NCBI GenBank assembly: GCA_024138025.1
Contig: JAMXBD010000425.1
Coordinates: forward strand, 434,001 to 498,000
Direction of reading: 5' to 3'
Origin: Combretum micranthum
Taxonomy: Eukaryota; Streptophyta; Magnoliopsida; Myrtales; Combretaceae
Length of the DNA stretch: 64,000 nt
How positions within the stretch are numbered: the first letter of the stretch is position 1; every line of letters begins with the position of its first letter. Positions 13,401 to 24,290 of this stretch are shown here, in pieces. Made by a program: the position numbers and the translations under genes. The notes beneath the pieces were generated by a model, which ran no database searches, was not told where the DNA came from, and saw only the letters and a program-made list of their open reading frames with translations.

Positions 13401-16057
13401 GATTATACAGTTGTCATCAAGTCCACGCACTTATAAACACTCAGTTACTCTTCATTTTGTCACTTTTGCAAAGATTAAAATAACTGCATTCCATAGGTAA
13501 GTTCTTCTCTCAATGATCAAACAAGTAACTTGAGTGAATATCAAGCTCCATTTGCTCAAGAACTACAAAGTGGAGGTGCCTATCACTTGTGCAATTAAGA
13601 CCTGAAATTATCTATTCCTCCACCTTGTCATTTCTCTACATCACCCTATCAGGTATCACCTACTTATCACACTCTAAGATCACGTGTAAAGCGCAAGACT
13701 TGAGTGATACACATATGTCCACTGTTGTTAAAACCCACATACATAGATATCAAGTAAATAATGTTTTGCAATTAAACAAGTCAAAAACCATGTCTTCTGA
13801 TGTAATTCTTGAACCAAGCAATCCAAAACCAAGAAACCCAATTGCCTTGCCCTTTCAATTGACAGCTCCTGGTCAAGATACATAAGCCAACTTCGTGCAT
13901 ATTCAAGTAGGCTCATACATGCTTGAGTAGCCAACGAATGACTTGGCCCGTTTGCAGCCCTAATTTGGAGACCCCCCAATTTCCTCCTTAATTACTAACT
14001 AAATAGCACCATCAAGCCACTACTCATCCATCCTCGCTTATAATAGAACAAATGTAAATTCCTCTAGGCCATTCAAATGTATATATCTTTCTTTCACCAA
14101 ACCAATCCACTAGCATTCCCTCAAGGTACCGATCATCATAACATTAATCTATCCTACTGCCATTTCCAATTCATCACTTGAGTAACAACGTCGAGAAAAG
14201 TCTTGCTTGCAAAATTCTCCTCTATTTTTAAAGGTCCAAAAATATCTCCCTTTCAGCAGTTCAATGTGTGCCCACCTCAGGCAAAGTGCATACACAAGTG
14301 CCAAATATGTTTTAAATGAGCCACTTTGTTTCACATGAATAAATCAACAATCCCAGGCCCCCTTCCTCTTTTGACTTTCATGCTTCCTTCCTTAGCCTTA
14401 GCTTTTTGCTCATCACCACCATTTCAATGGAATCTTTTAAATTTTGTTGTAAACTTTTAAAGTACGAACTTTGACAAGGAGAAAATAGAAGCCACATAGT
14501 TTTAAAGTACAAACTTTGATAAGCTAGGCCCACCCATCATGATAAAGAAAATCATTTGCCCAATGGCAAATTCTTATAGAAACTCGATTGACAATGTCTA
14601 AACAATGAAATTTTGAGTGTTTTGAAGCAATCAAAGGTACTCCCAACTAATTAATAGGTAGGAAATCAAGGTAAAACCCCAAAAACAATGTAAGAACTGT
14701 TGAAGAAGCAAATTCCTACATACAAATTAACCCAAAAAAAAAAATCCTATATACAAGTATAGCTTGATAGGATAAACCATCAACACGAAAAATGATAGAA
14801 GGGAGGAGATAGAAGAGAAAGAAACATTTCCACTAAATCATTCTCTTGCCAATTTTAGCCACAATTTATTATCCTCACAATTCCATTTATATAAAATATA
14901 AAATTGAAAAAAAGGAACAAAATGAGTGAGCACCCCAAATTGTACCTCAGATTTTGAAACTGCTTCATCTTTGTGATGACCAGTTCTTTCATGCAGGCTG
15001 ATTGTACTGTAACTACAGTTAATTTTCTCTACACAATAGGCTCGCATGTGCTAATCGAGCAATCTGCACACAATGAAATGTTTATGATGTAATCACGTAT
15101 TATGTCATCTATTGCTTTTCTAATTTTATTCTGAGCAAAGAATGGAATCTTCCCAAGTTAGTTGTAACTAATTCTAGTAGCCATAGGAATTGGAACTCGG
15201 TTAACTATATATTCTGTATGCTAAAGCAATAATCTTCAATTAATGACTAAAGTAGCATCTCAAAGAGGGAATTCTTACCATACTAAGCAAGCAAAGAAGA
15301 AAAACAAGTTCAACCTACAATAACCCTTACATTTAATTTTTCCAATGAATTATAAAGTGAAAAAAATTACACATAAGGAAGCTTTCTCTACTAGACTTAG
15401 TGCATACAATATTAACGCTTAGGAATAAATATACATATATTTTCCAGCATCACTAGTAAGTAAAGAAGCAGAAGAGATTAGCAGAAAAATGTATTTGCTT
15501 CGGCAGGAAGCAAGACATGTTAGACTGCTAATTTTCCATCGGGGTCATTGTAGACTTCAAAAGGGTAAAGTCCAGTTAAGGAGAGCTGAGTTCCTAATAG
15601 TCCATCATATTTTTTTTAAGCTCCAAGGTAACTTTGCAAAAGTGCATTGGATGAAAAACAACAGAAGGATTTCATAATTCACAGAGAAATTTCCAATTAA
15701 ACCTTGCATCAATGGCTGCTAGAGACACGTCTAAGATAGCCAAGACGAGATAAACACTAAATAAATCAACTGAAGTTACTTTTAACACAAGACATCATAA
15801 GCATCTGGCTTTGCATAGCTGATTCAATAAACAAAATACACCAGCTGTCATAAAGTCTCAAGACCTGCATAAAGATATGGCTGTGAATGTCGTATAGTCC
15901 ATGAGATTTTTTGATAAATGTACCAGTTGTTTCAAGTTGCACTCTCAAGTGCTGGCTTTACTTTGTAACAATTAGGGGGAAAAAGGATGGAAATAGAATT
16001 CTATAGACATACCTTAGCAATCAAGTTACTTTGGAATAATGGAATGGTACGATGCAT
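1212..16057 (-). CDS. Small organellar PPR protein (THA8/EMB1417-like), 6 coding exons
   Basis: Coding exons, in order on the minus strand: 16057-16013, 15050-14946, 11841-11734, 10337-10194, 5379-5167, 1499-1212. Together they give 903 nt, a 300-residue protein plus stop. All junctions are phase 0 with GT donors and AG acceptors. Residues 1-15 (MHRTIPLFQSNLIAK) have no acidic residue and look like an organellar transit peptide. The core holds KEAVYGTLDAWVAWE, then VVKWMLSKGQGNTMGTY, then helical PPR-type repeats (RAEEAH..W, DLHSVPW.LCNLMI.IYYRNNML, LFEGLEAFGRKPPEKS, VANAYEILGLL). The family is plant-specific, has few PPR repeats and works in chloroplasts or mitochondria; THA8 members act in group II intron splicing. 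The basic C-terminal tail (KKQRKKSGK) followed by a hydrophobic run may be partly intron read-through. Family is confident; the exact ortholog and target RNA are unknown. Confidence 0.85.
2519..2561. repeat. C-rich homopolymer tract
   Basis: A run of about 16 C residues followed by further C-runs broken by single A or T. The opposite strand is G-rich and could form a G-quadruplex. The proline-rich ORF across it is an artefact of the repeat. Confidence 0.9.
2670..4318. mobile_element. Non-autonomous TIR DNA transposon, 1.65 kb
   Basis: The left end (from 2670: GGGTAAATTATTAAAAAGTT, then GAGTTTTATTTTTTAATAAAG and AGGT further in) reappears as an imperfect reverse complement at the right end (4318 inwards: GGATAAATTACAAAAAAGTA, then GAGTTTTATA..AAAGAGGT). 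The similar arms are about 85 bp. The flanks carry a near-perfect 8-bp direct repeat, TAAAAATA (2662-2669) and TAAAAGTA (4319-4326). No transposase was recognised inside; ORFs at 2958-3393 and 3653-3883 look random. Termini starting GGGTAAATTA are common in plant Mutator-like and hAT-like MITEs. The superfamily is undecided. Confidence 0.7.
5167..5379 (-). CDS. PPR gene, coding exon 5
   Basis: 71 codons, phase 0 at both ends, running from VVKWMLSKGQGNTMGTYGQL to NNMLENLTK. The acceptor is CTGCTAG at 5386-5380 and the donor AAAG|GTATG at 5167/5166. The KWMLSKGQG..TMGTY block is the most diagnostic motif of the family. Exon borders are certain from the reading frame and the family pattern. Confidence 0.93.
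6012..7090 (+). repeat. Left inverted-repeat arm
   Basis: About 1.08 kb. It matches the reverse complement of 8830-9893 at moderate identity with small indels. Similarity fades inward of about 7090 and outward of about 6012. Confidence 0.7.
7690..8230 (-). pseudogene. Plant mobile domain (aminotransferase-like/PMD) gene remnant
   Basis: The minus strand reads VNRTWLLGECRMLGAGADDA, then YILLLLGGLVLADEYSSLVHYMFLPQLEYF and DSWDSAYLMW. This follows the PMD pattern of a WL..F segment, an ARAYIL..IGG..F.DKS block, VHL.FLP.L, then YSWGSAALAWLY. Further downstream the frame reads YWDPFNQ, a stop, then TTHQVHMSIE, which fits the later W..D..T.DQV.W part of the domain. Stops and frame changes show it is dead. 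PMD proteins (MAIN and relatives) were domesticated from transposon genes; their role in transposons is unclear. Confidence 0.7.
8830..9893 (-). repeat. Right inverted-repeat arm
   Basis: Diverged inverted copy of 6012-7090. The arms are separated by about 1.7 kb, so a transcript across the intron could fold into a very long imperfect duplex. Confidence 0.7.
10194..10337 (-). CDS. PPR gene, coding exon 4
   Basis: 48 codons, phase 0, running from IRDVNDNKEAVYGTLDAWVA to EKEQQWHRVVQ. The acceptor is TTACAG at 10343-10338 and the donor CAG|GTACAT at 10194/10193. The KEAVYGTLDAWVAWE and HRVVQ(V)VKWML linkage is characteristic of this PPR family. Confidence 0.93.
10338..11733 (-). other. PPR intron, no gene seen
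   Basis: 1.4-kb AT-rich intron with a poly-A tract near 10879-10894. Nothing else was recognised. Confidence 0.75.
11734..11841 (-). CDS. PPR gene, coding exon 3
   Basis: 36 codons, phase 0, running from DGSFIQPLGEHGGMKQKHRI to FSFLVNS. The acceptor is CTTTTTCAG at 11850-11842 and the donor AACAGT|GTAAGT at 11734/11733. A basic KHRIG....RKEK.SFLVN segment directly before the VYGTLDAW block is expected in this family. Confidence 0.88.
11842..14945 (-). other. PPR intron, no gene seen
   Basis: 3.1-kb intron. It contains a short direct repeat (TTTTAAAGTACRAACTTTGA) at about 14455-14476 and 14501-14520. ORFs at 13589-13885 and 14149-14334 resemble nothing known and have no codon pattern to support them. 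Confidence 0.7.
14946..15050 (-). CDS. PPR gene, coding exon 2 with two possible acceptors
   Basis: 35 codons from HMRAYCVEKINCSYSTISLH to SKSE; the donor is GAG|GTACAATT. The frame stays open from exon 1 only if the acceptor is the GATTAG at 15051. A better-looking acceptor (TGTGTGCAG, exon start 15063) lies 13 nt upstream. Using it shifts the upstream frame into a stop and would leave M at 15047 as the first usable start. Confidence 0.7.
15051..16012 (-). other. PPR intron
   Basis: 0.96-kb intron between coding exons 1 and 2, with its acceptor at 15064 or 15051. ORFs on either strand here (15489-15677, 15766-15948) show no similarity to known proteins. Confidence 0.6.
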
Positions 16058-16078
16058 GTAAGATATTCCAAAAAATGC
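16013..16078 (-). CDS. PPR gene, exon with start codon
   Basis: The acceptor is TTTTCAG at 16085-16079 and the donor AAG|GTATGTC at 16013/16012. The exon is 66 nt. ATG at 16057-16055 begins MHRTIPLFQSNLIAK, a short, basic, serine/leucine-containing sequence suited to organelle import. The 21 nt before it would be 5' UTR. I saw no ATG in the putative first exon near 20.4 kb, so this would be the first AUG of the mRNA. Confidence 0.65.
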
Positions 16079-19000
16079 CTGAAAACAACAAAGTAGATCA
16101 TAACTTCATAAGAAAACATAAAGGAAAAGGAAGACAAGCTGTACACAATTGCATGCCCGAGAATGACCATTTATGGTCAGATCACAGGCACAGCTGCTCA
16201 TAAATCAAGCTGGGAGCTATCAAGTTTTGTTTTCAAGAAAGTGTCATTAGGATATTTTTGGTTTGTCTCTACTCTATCATGCTGTCACCATTTTGGCTCT
16301 GCTTTTAAGTGTATTTGCCAAAACAATATAAAGAAAAGATTAAAACATGAGCACATTACAATCCTCTAGCTAAATATAATATCAAACAGATCCATACAAA
16401 GTTGAACTTATTACCCTTCATTTAGTTATAGAAAAGAAAAGCCAAAACAAAATTTTCATTTTTCAAAGGTATAAAATATTTTTCTTGCACCTCTCCTCTT
16501 AAAAGTACAAGAATCTAACTCTCATCTCCAGTCACCATCGTCACCATAATTATAATAAAGAGAGAAAAAGAAAAGGAAGAACAGCTAATCCAAACATCAA
16601 ATTTGAAACTGCAGTCGGATGGCTTCCAAACATCATAATCTCGAGCAAATACATATCCAAGAGTCTCATAAAGATAAGATACTAACAAGAAAAGAAAAAT
16701 TCAAAGAGATCCTCAACCAACATAAAGAAAAATGTTGAGCTATTAAAGGAAGCCGTTTGGATTTATAAATTGCCACTACGTCATATAAATGTAATCCTGG
16801 TTTTTTCCTTGCACAATAACCAATAGGTGCAAAGGATTTACCTTGCTTATGTCATAAACTGCCTTAGGGACTCATGGTTGTGTACAACTAAACTTGAACA
16901 GTAGTATTGTGTGCAGCACACTCCTTTAGTTAGAAATACAGATAGCGTTTGGTTGCAATGACTGAACCAGATAAGGAAATGAGAAATACTGGACAAAATA
17001 ATTCTCTTGTATCATATTTGGTATATACAATATTGAACAGTACTGGATAAATTCTATTTAAGAGATTTTATTTTTGTCTAATCCCAATATTTTTGTACCT
17101 TCAAATATAAGAGAAAAAATTTTTAACTTTTGTCTAGCCCCAAATACGTTTGGTAAACCAAATATGCTACAATGACTTTTGTCCAATACCATGAAAAACT
17201 TTGCAATGGAATCAACAATCATTTTAAGATGTATAATCAACAAAAGATAAATTTCATATTAAAAGGACAAGATAAAATTTCATATAAAAAGGACTAGTTA
17301 CATGGTTAACCTTCATTGGAAATATAGTTAGTTCCAAATTTATGTTCTCGATGTTACCTAGCATGACTGTTAATTAGCCTGGATCTTATTATTTGATTAT
17401 GTTGTATTAGTTTGGGTTTAGTCCAATCCGGTATGTTTATTCTTTCATGGAAGGAAGAAGATTGTTTCTTATCCTAAATATTGTACCCATATGCTATTTA
17501 TGTAATTCTACTAACATGACTATAATTAAGCGTCAAAATTCATGATTTTTCTCATTCTTGAGACAGGAATAGTGACTTACTTAATACAAGGTTTCCAAAC
17601 ATCAAAGAGATTCCTTTAATCACTAATTTACAGGAATCCCTAGAGAGAATATCCATAATTGTAGAAGCACATCAAATAGACTTTGGTCTTATAAACACCA
17701 AATAATACTAATTAAGACTATATATATCTGGTTTTGTTTACTTATAAAGCCTAGCCACCAAGAACTTTTTAATATACTTACCCTTACCAAAGGACTAAAT
17801 CACTAGAATGATATCGAACCACTAAATTTATATAACAATTCCATTGATCCTATCAGGCACCAGCCATATTAATTCTAGCATCTCCACTCTTGGAAACACA
17901 CCTAAAGTTGCTCTTAAAACTAAGTTGTCATGATCTATAGACAAGGACACTATTAGTAGGTGGTTTACTGGTGTAGACTCATCCACTAAAATCCTCTAAT
18001 CTCTAACTTTGAAGAAATGTTAGAAAGAACCCCCAATCTCTAATTGTGAAAGCCCGTTGAAGTGAATCCTCCAATCCCATCTGAATATTAATCCAGAACA
18101 AAATAACTGATAACATTTCTGGCATGTTTATGTCAATCAGGAACTCACTAATCTATACAAGCCAAGATGGCAAGAACTTCTAAATTCATGTAGCCCTACT
18201 AAACGACTAAAATACTTGTACATATAAGATGTCTAAATTTAATAATGTCCACCTAAGCTGCCATACTAACATCAGCATCTATATTTTTAGAAGCACACCT
18301 AGAATAACTCTTTTCTACAAGGAGGCCATGACAGTATCAGCTGAAAAATCAAAACTTTTTACAAGATAACCCAACAAAAAGTCAAACTAGGCACCCTACA
18401 CCACACCCAGTATTTAAGACATTTTATTAAGTTTGTAGTTAGACTTAATATTTTCTGCACAATTTACATTATCTGTTGGTGTGAAGAACATAAGTAACAC
18501 ATATGAAATGTTAAGGTGAAGGGCCCATGCTTGAGGGAAAAATTTACAGGATACAAGCTTAGTAGGCAAGGTTTGAGCCTTGCAAACAAATTCTACTTTT
18601 AAAGACCAAAAAGAGGGAGAGAGGGAGCAGGGGCTTGGACTAGTGAAGCAAATCCTTACTCTCTCCTTGAGCTTCTTAGTTTAAACTTGAGGATATTACG
18701 GTATTACTTAAGTAGGGTTGGAATGACTAGTGGGATCAGCAAGGCTCGTTGAGGAGAAGTGTTGAAAGTCTTTGCACATGTATGGCAGGCAAAATGATAA
18801 ATTAGACTCAAAAACAGAATATAAGCATACTTGAGATTGTAACAAACAAGCAATTCTCATAGAATTAATGTGAAATCAACAGCCGCCAATCATCAATGTA
18901 TTTATGATACATACATTATAAATGAAAATTCAACACTAGGCCATCTCTTGTATATTCATGACTATGGATGTCTCTCCTTTCCCATATATCCACATAAATA

Positions 19001-20398
19001 ACAGGAACATATGTAAATGGTGCTACAGCATAATAAAGACACCAAAAAGCTAAGAAGCAAGACAGAAGCAATAGATTGAATTTTCAACATCAGAAGCTTG
19101 CATTTTCTAGGGAGCCAAAAATAAGTCTATGAAAAATAAATCTTGTAAATCCATCTCTCTGGGCTCTTCATCTTGTTTTGTTGCTTTGAAGAAGTACAGT
19201 CTTTTATTTATGGCGTAAATAGACATATTTCGATAAGAGAACAGAGACTAATATGCTACAGCGGACAGTTAGGTAGATATTATATATAGCCACATGCATC
19301 TCTAGCCACAAAAAACGCTCTAAGCTTCTCTAACTGCAGTGATTGCTGTACTCCTGGAAGCCTAAAGATCCAAAAACTGAGTACACAAACATAGTTATCA
19401 CCATTACTTGGTCTTGTATTGGTTTTCCCCTGTGATCATAAGATATCCAATAGCTTTTCTCTGAAAGTGATCATAAGCAAGGGTGCGAGTATGAAAATTT
19501 ATTTCAGGAACTACTTATTGCGAGTTGGAACATTCTCCTAAAGATCCAAAAACTGAGTACACAAACATAGTTATCACCATTACTTGGTTTTGTATTGGAT
19601 TTCCCCTGTGATCATAAGATATCCAATAGCTTTTCTCTGAAAGTGATCATAAGCAAGGGTGCGAGTAGGAAAACTTATTTCAGGAACTACTTATTGCGAG
19701 TTGGAAAATTCTCCTAATCAAATTGACGAATCCAAAAGTCAAAAAGCAGATAATAATTCAGAAGTGCATTTAACAGTCTCCCTCTTTTTTTCTTTCTCCA
19801 ACTTTTCCTCTCCTTCTCCTGTTCGCCGAAACTCCACCATATTATGTAAAAAATTTGGACCATTATACTGATTTTTTTTTTTTTCTGTTTTCCCTCATTC
19901 TTCTCGAAAGAACTTGCACTTTGCCTCCTCTCAATGTGGTCAAGTTTCATAACTGGAAAAGCCAATCGCCTTAGCGGCATCACCGAATCCCTCCCGTTGT
20001 TGCGGGGGAAAAAAAAGTTTCATAACCGGAGACAATACCAAACCTATCACAAACTACATTTTTCCAAATTCAGATTGAATCACACTCAGAGGCAAAACAC
20101 CACGTCTTGATGAAGGATTAAATCTCCTCATTCCAAATTGAACTCAGCACGTGCTGTCATGTATAACGAAAGAATGTTTAATGCAAGCTCCACTTTACAT
20201 GGCGACGAAGCGCCAGTTGGGAGACACGACATTTGTCTGATGATTAATTGCCCTAGAGTGTCGTAAAGACTAATTGACTCTATAAATATACAATATATAT
20301 ATGGCAGTGAATCAAAGAGAAAAGAACAGAATTAGATGAAGTATCAAGACAGACATATAGAACCAAAGCATATGGGAAACCAAAACAATGGTACTCAC
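16079..20398 (-). other. 5'-UTR intron of the PPR gene
   Basis: Long first intron (4.3 kb). It contains a 25-bp tandem duplication near 17246-17295, a weak older duplication of about 400 bp between roughly 17760 and 18330, and the clear 176-bp duplication at 19361-19712. A pyrimidine-rich tract on the plus strand lies at 19780-19890. Other non-coding 5' exons could exist. Confidence 0.55.
19361..19712. repeat. 176-bp tandem duplication
   Basis: Two near-identical units, 19361-19536 and 19537-19712. Both run from CCTAAAGATCCAAAAACTGA to the GAGTTGGAA.ATTCT segment and differ at only a few bases. The similarity marks a recent duplication inside the 5' intron. Confidence 0.95.
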
Positions 20399-20520
20399 GG
20401 AGTGAGAGAGTTTGGAGAGTGCTTGAGCTTTGGCGAAGAGAGAAACCAGACGCGCGCACAGAGGGGAAGGCGGGAAGGGGGGACGAGGAGAAGGGGACGG
20501 GTGTTACGACGTTTCTCTAA
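20399..20520 (-). other. Putative non-coding first exon of the PPR gene
   Basis: The minus strand has a C/T-rich, ATG-free leader (TCTCTCTTCGCC, CACTCTCCAAACTCTCTCAC) ending in CTCACTCC|GTGAGTACC, a strong plant splice donor. GC content jumps relative to the surroundings, as is typical of a transcription start region. The 5' limit is an estimate. Confidence 0.6.
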
Positions 20521-20650
20521 TTCCCTAAAAATGGACCCTTGCTTGCGTATCCGGCTCGGTGCATATGACATGCCTTACAAATACATGGACAATGATATCC
20601 CAATCGTGGCCGTACAAGCAACGGTACTACCGTATAAAGCCCAATTGTAA
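20521..20650 (-). promoter_or_regulatory. Likely PPR gene promoter
   Basis: Region upstream of the inferred first exon. Reading minus it contains TGGGCT (complement of 20638-20643), a site-II/TCP-type element common in promoters of genes for organellar proteins. No clear TATA box was seen at the usual distance. Confidence 0.35.
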
Positions 20651-20858
20651 TATTTGGAAAATTTAAATAGTTTGATTTGGATATTGGATATTAAATTTAG
20701 TATTAAACTATAGTTAGTAGAAAGCCAAATTGTAATATTCAGAAATTTTAAATTGTTTGATTTGGATATTAAATTTAGTATTAACCTATGGTTTGTAGAA
20801 AGCCAAATAGTAATATTTGAAAATTTCAAATAGTTTGAGTTGGATATCAAAATTTAAG
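20637..20858. repeat. About 80-bp imperfect tandem repeat, 3 units
   Basis: Units start AAAGCC(C/A)AATTGTAATATT at 20637, 20721 and 20799 and continue TTTGATTTGGATATT...TTTAGTATTAA. The third unit is truncated. The short ORF across it is an artefact. Confidence 0.9.
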
Positions 20859-22444
20859 ATGCAATTGAAGAGATTCTTATAGGATTTCATCTTACTTGTC
20901 TAGTCTTGTATAGTATTTTTTATCTTCATCTCTGTTTTAGATTGATGCCACTACATTATGTCTATTTGTCATAAGATAAATTTAATATTTTTTACTTTTA
21001 TAATAAGAGCATGGTAGATTTTATTTTATTTTTTTTGTCATTACAACGGGGAAGTGGAAATTTGAATATAGGATCTCTTGCTTAAGAGACCATAAATATA
21101 TCACTAGACTATAATATTATTGGCGAGCAAGATAGATATTTTACTATAATTATAATAAAATTCCTCAATTTTTTTAAGTAAACATCGTAATAATCATGTA
21201 ATAACTATTGTAATCTTATTACATTCTCATTTGGTTACAATTTAATTTTCTTTTGATTCCATATAGAAAATAAATGGGTTGTATAGGATTGAGGTTTTAG
21301 GATGGGTTTAGGCACTCCATTAAAATCTTAATAGAATATTCAACCTGCTACAATGCTACATAATATAGTAAAATGTCAAAAAATTAATAATAACTTTAAT
21401 AATCCAAATAAAATCATGACTTGTCTCTAACTCTTTTTTTAACTAACACAACAACAACAACAAATCCTACGTTTATGATACTCAATTTCCATTTCTTTCA
21501 TAGTTATACTCTTCATCACCAGTCATACATTCTTATTACACACGCACCTTGCTCTACAAATCCTATGAGGACAGATTCAGTAAATAATCATAAAACTCTC
21601 AATAATACACTTTAAATCCATGGTCTTACCTTATCACAAATTTTGTTGAGCTTGAAGGTCCTCCTTCTCTTCTAAATCCCATTACCATCATTTCCCAATC
21701 AACAATATAGATTAAAAGCTAATTAATACTAATCTTAAATTAATTTAACTTAATTGGCACTGATAATGGCCACTAGGGTTTAATTTTAAGCATGCTTACC
21801 TTAAAAGCTTTAAAGAGGATTTTAGAGGGTGTTTTATGAGTAGGTGATTAAAAGGAAGTCAAAACAAAGAGAGAGACACTAACCGACGGCAACAAGTAGT
21901 AATGAATGAAAGACAAGACAAATAATTTACCAGTAGAGATTAAAATACACATAAAGGCTATATCTAATGTTTTTATGAGTCAATAAAATTTTGTCTAATA
22001 TTATATAGATATCTTCATATTATTCTAATATAAATTTTTTTTCGAAATATTTTGTCTTGTTTGTTATGTCGGTGTCCATATTTGGAAATTGATCTCGTAA
22101 AGGCTTGAAATGATTGAAGTTTTGATAAGTCTAATTATTTTAAGGCATATACCATATATTCGGTTCATATTTTGAGTTCATTTTATTCTTCTGATTTATT
22201 TAGTATTTTAGGGTTTTAGAACTATCTAGTCAAGTCTATGGCTTATAGGATTTAAAGTTGACTCAATTTGACTTTAGGGTTCCTATTTCGATATTAGCTC
22301 TAAGGTTTTATAAAGATTATTATAATACTATTTGCATTACTTATTCCAAAAACATATAATATATGCCTACTGCTTAAATAAACACTTGAAGTATTAGTAC
22401 TATGTATAAGACAAATTTATCGATTCCCAATTTCGTGTACCTTC
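20859..22444. other. Intergenic AT-rich DNA, no gene seen
   Basis: Contains the SINE-like fragment at about 20990-21130 and a short (ACA)n tract near 21448-21462. The ORF at 21421-21615 has no recognisable similarity. Confidence 0.6.
20990..21130 (-). mobile_element. tRNA-derived SINE fragment
   Basis: The minus strand reads TATAGTCTAGTGATATA (A-box-like), then GTCTCTTAAGCAAGAGATCC, then ATATTCAAATTTC (decayed B box), in tRNA order and spacing, followed by a T/A-rich tail. This is the usual look of an old plant SINE or tRNA pseudogene. The boxes have mutations, so it is unlikely to be active. Confidence 0.5.
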
Positions 22445-23552
22445 TGTCATGCCCTTAGGGATACTTTAAACATGACAGCCTGTTGTACTCCATATTAAAG
22501 CCTAGGAATAATACCTTAGTCATACAAAAGCTTCCATACAGTACACAAAGCATACTTCACAACAAAGGGAACACCAAAGTAGTACATTTCAAGGGGATAA
22601 TAAATATGCACAAACAAGATAATTAAACATAATGTATCTTGATCATCAAATGTTTACATATTCTTAGGGGCATATTCTCGTTAAAACCTCAAATGATTTA
22701 GTTATTACAGTCATCCTAAGAAGTATTTAAACTAATAAAGTCTCACAAATCCAACTTAAGAGATACCAATAGACATCTACATTTTATTCTCTGCGAATTC
22801 CTTTGAAAAGTTTACTAGTAGTCACCTCGAGCATCCTGTCCCTCAGGTGAAGCCAAAGATATTCTTGCTTCAACAAGATTCTATAAGGGTATAAGCTACA
22901 ACATATTTAGTGAGATGTTTCTGATCATTCGCACCAAATAACTGAAATACCCCAAAATTTTCACTAACCTAAGTTAGAGAAGTCATAATTAAATAGAAAT
23001 GATAGGTAGTTAATTTTGAACTTTGATTTGAACTTAGTTTAGAAATCTAGTTTAGATAGCTTAATTGAATAAATCATGTGAAGTGAATTATAGGATATAA
23101 TTATATAGGTTAACCTAATTGAATTAGTAAATAAATCAATTGAAATTTGAGATTTTAAACTACTTCATTCCTTTCAATTTTCCAAATGACCCAAAATTCC
23201 TTTTAGTTCAATTTCCTCAAGTTCTAAAATGCCCCATTAAGCCATTTTAGTCTAAATATAAATCCCTAAGTCTAAATTCCTAAACTCAAACCAAACATCA
23301 TATTTTTACCAATTGAATTTCTTAAACTAAATTTCTAATTCAAATTACCAATTTCAATTCCTTAATTTCTCTTGCCAAAATTTAGTTCCTGAAACTTTAA
23401 AATAGAGGCCCAAATTCAATTTGAAGACGAAGCCCAATCCAAGCAAAGCACAAGCCTATGACCCACAAAATCATTTAATCCTTATCCTTTTTTTTTTTTT
23501 ATTTCATGAGTTGCTCTTCTTCTTCTCTTCGTTTTTTCCTTTCTTTTCCTTC

Positions 23553-23565
23553 TCTCTATAAACCA
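23553..23565 (+). promoter_or_regulatory. TATA box of LTR-B copy B1
   Basis: CTCTATAAACC after a C/T-rich stretch, about 610 bp from the 5' end of the unit and about 150 bp before the donor-like GTAAGT. The layout fits a U3 promoter. Confidence 0.5.
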
Positions 23566-24029
23566 ACCATAAATCTCAAATTTAATAAGATCATAGGAGA
23601 AATTGAAGATAGAAAACAAGATGGAAGTAGGAATATATGCATGTAGAAGATACATTAACTAAGAAGGAGGAGTAGTAGTAAAGATCAAGTTACTTAAGTT
23701 TGCTAAACATGTAAGTTGAGTTATTTCTTTGATTGATTGTTATGAATGCAAGGAAATGTTGAATTAGAGTTAGATGTATGCAGAATTTATGTCAATATTG
23801 ATAAACAAGTAACATATAAACTTATAAGCTAAAACCTAGATATGTATATACATGTAAACTAAGTGTTTGATGAAATGCAATGAAGGAAATATGAAGTGGA
23901 AATGTGTTTAGGAGTATCGTAAGTTGTGTTTTATAGATAGGTATATTGATTTTATATGTATTGTCTAAAGTATGATTTTATAAGTTGATAACATTAGGGT
24001 AAAAAACAAAGGGAAAACGTAACTCTGAT

Positions 24030-24290
24030 ACCCCACACATCACTGATGATACGGCCTGTGATACAAGAGGAAATGAAATTCTAGGGTATCACGGGCGTGA
24101 TGAAGACCGTGACCTCCATTAATCATGGATTTTCAAATGTAACGACCTAAATCATGGCCGTGATCCCCTAATCACCAGCGTGACGAGGCCCTATGATGAC
24201 CATCACGGCTTTTGCTACAAGCACGATGAGGTTAGTGATGAGGATCATTGCCTCCATCATAGGCATGATTTATCTCCTAGTGATGTTCAT
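24030..24290 (+). repeat. CpG palindrome island in B1
   Basis: Degenerate repeats of ATCACGGNCGTGAT-like half-sites, for example GGTATCACGGGCGTGATGAA, ACCGTGACC, CATGGCCGTGATCCC and CATCACGGC, within otherwise AT-rich sequence. Many sites show C-to-T type decay. Confidence 0.75.
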
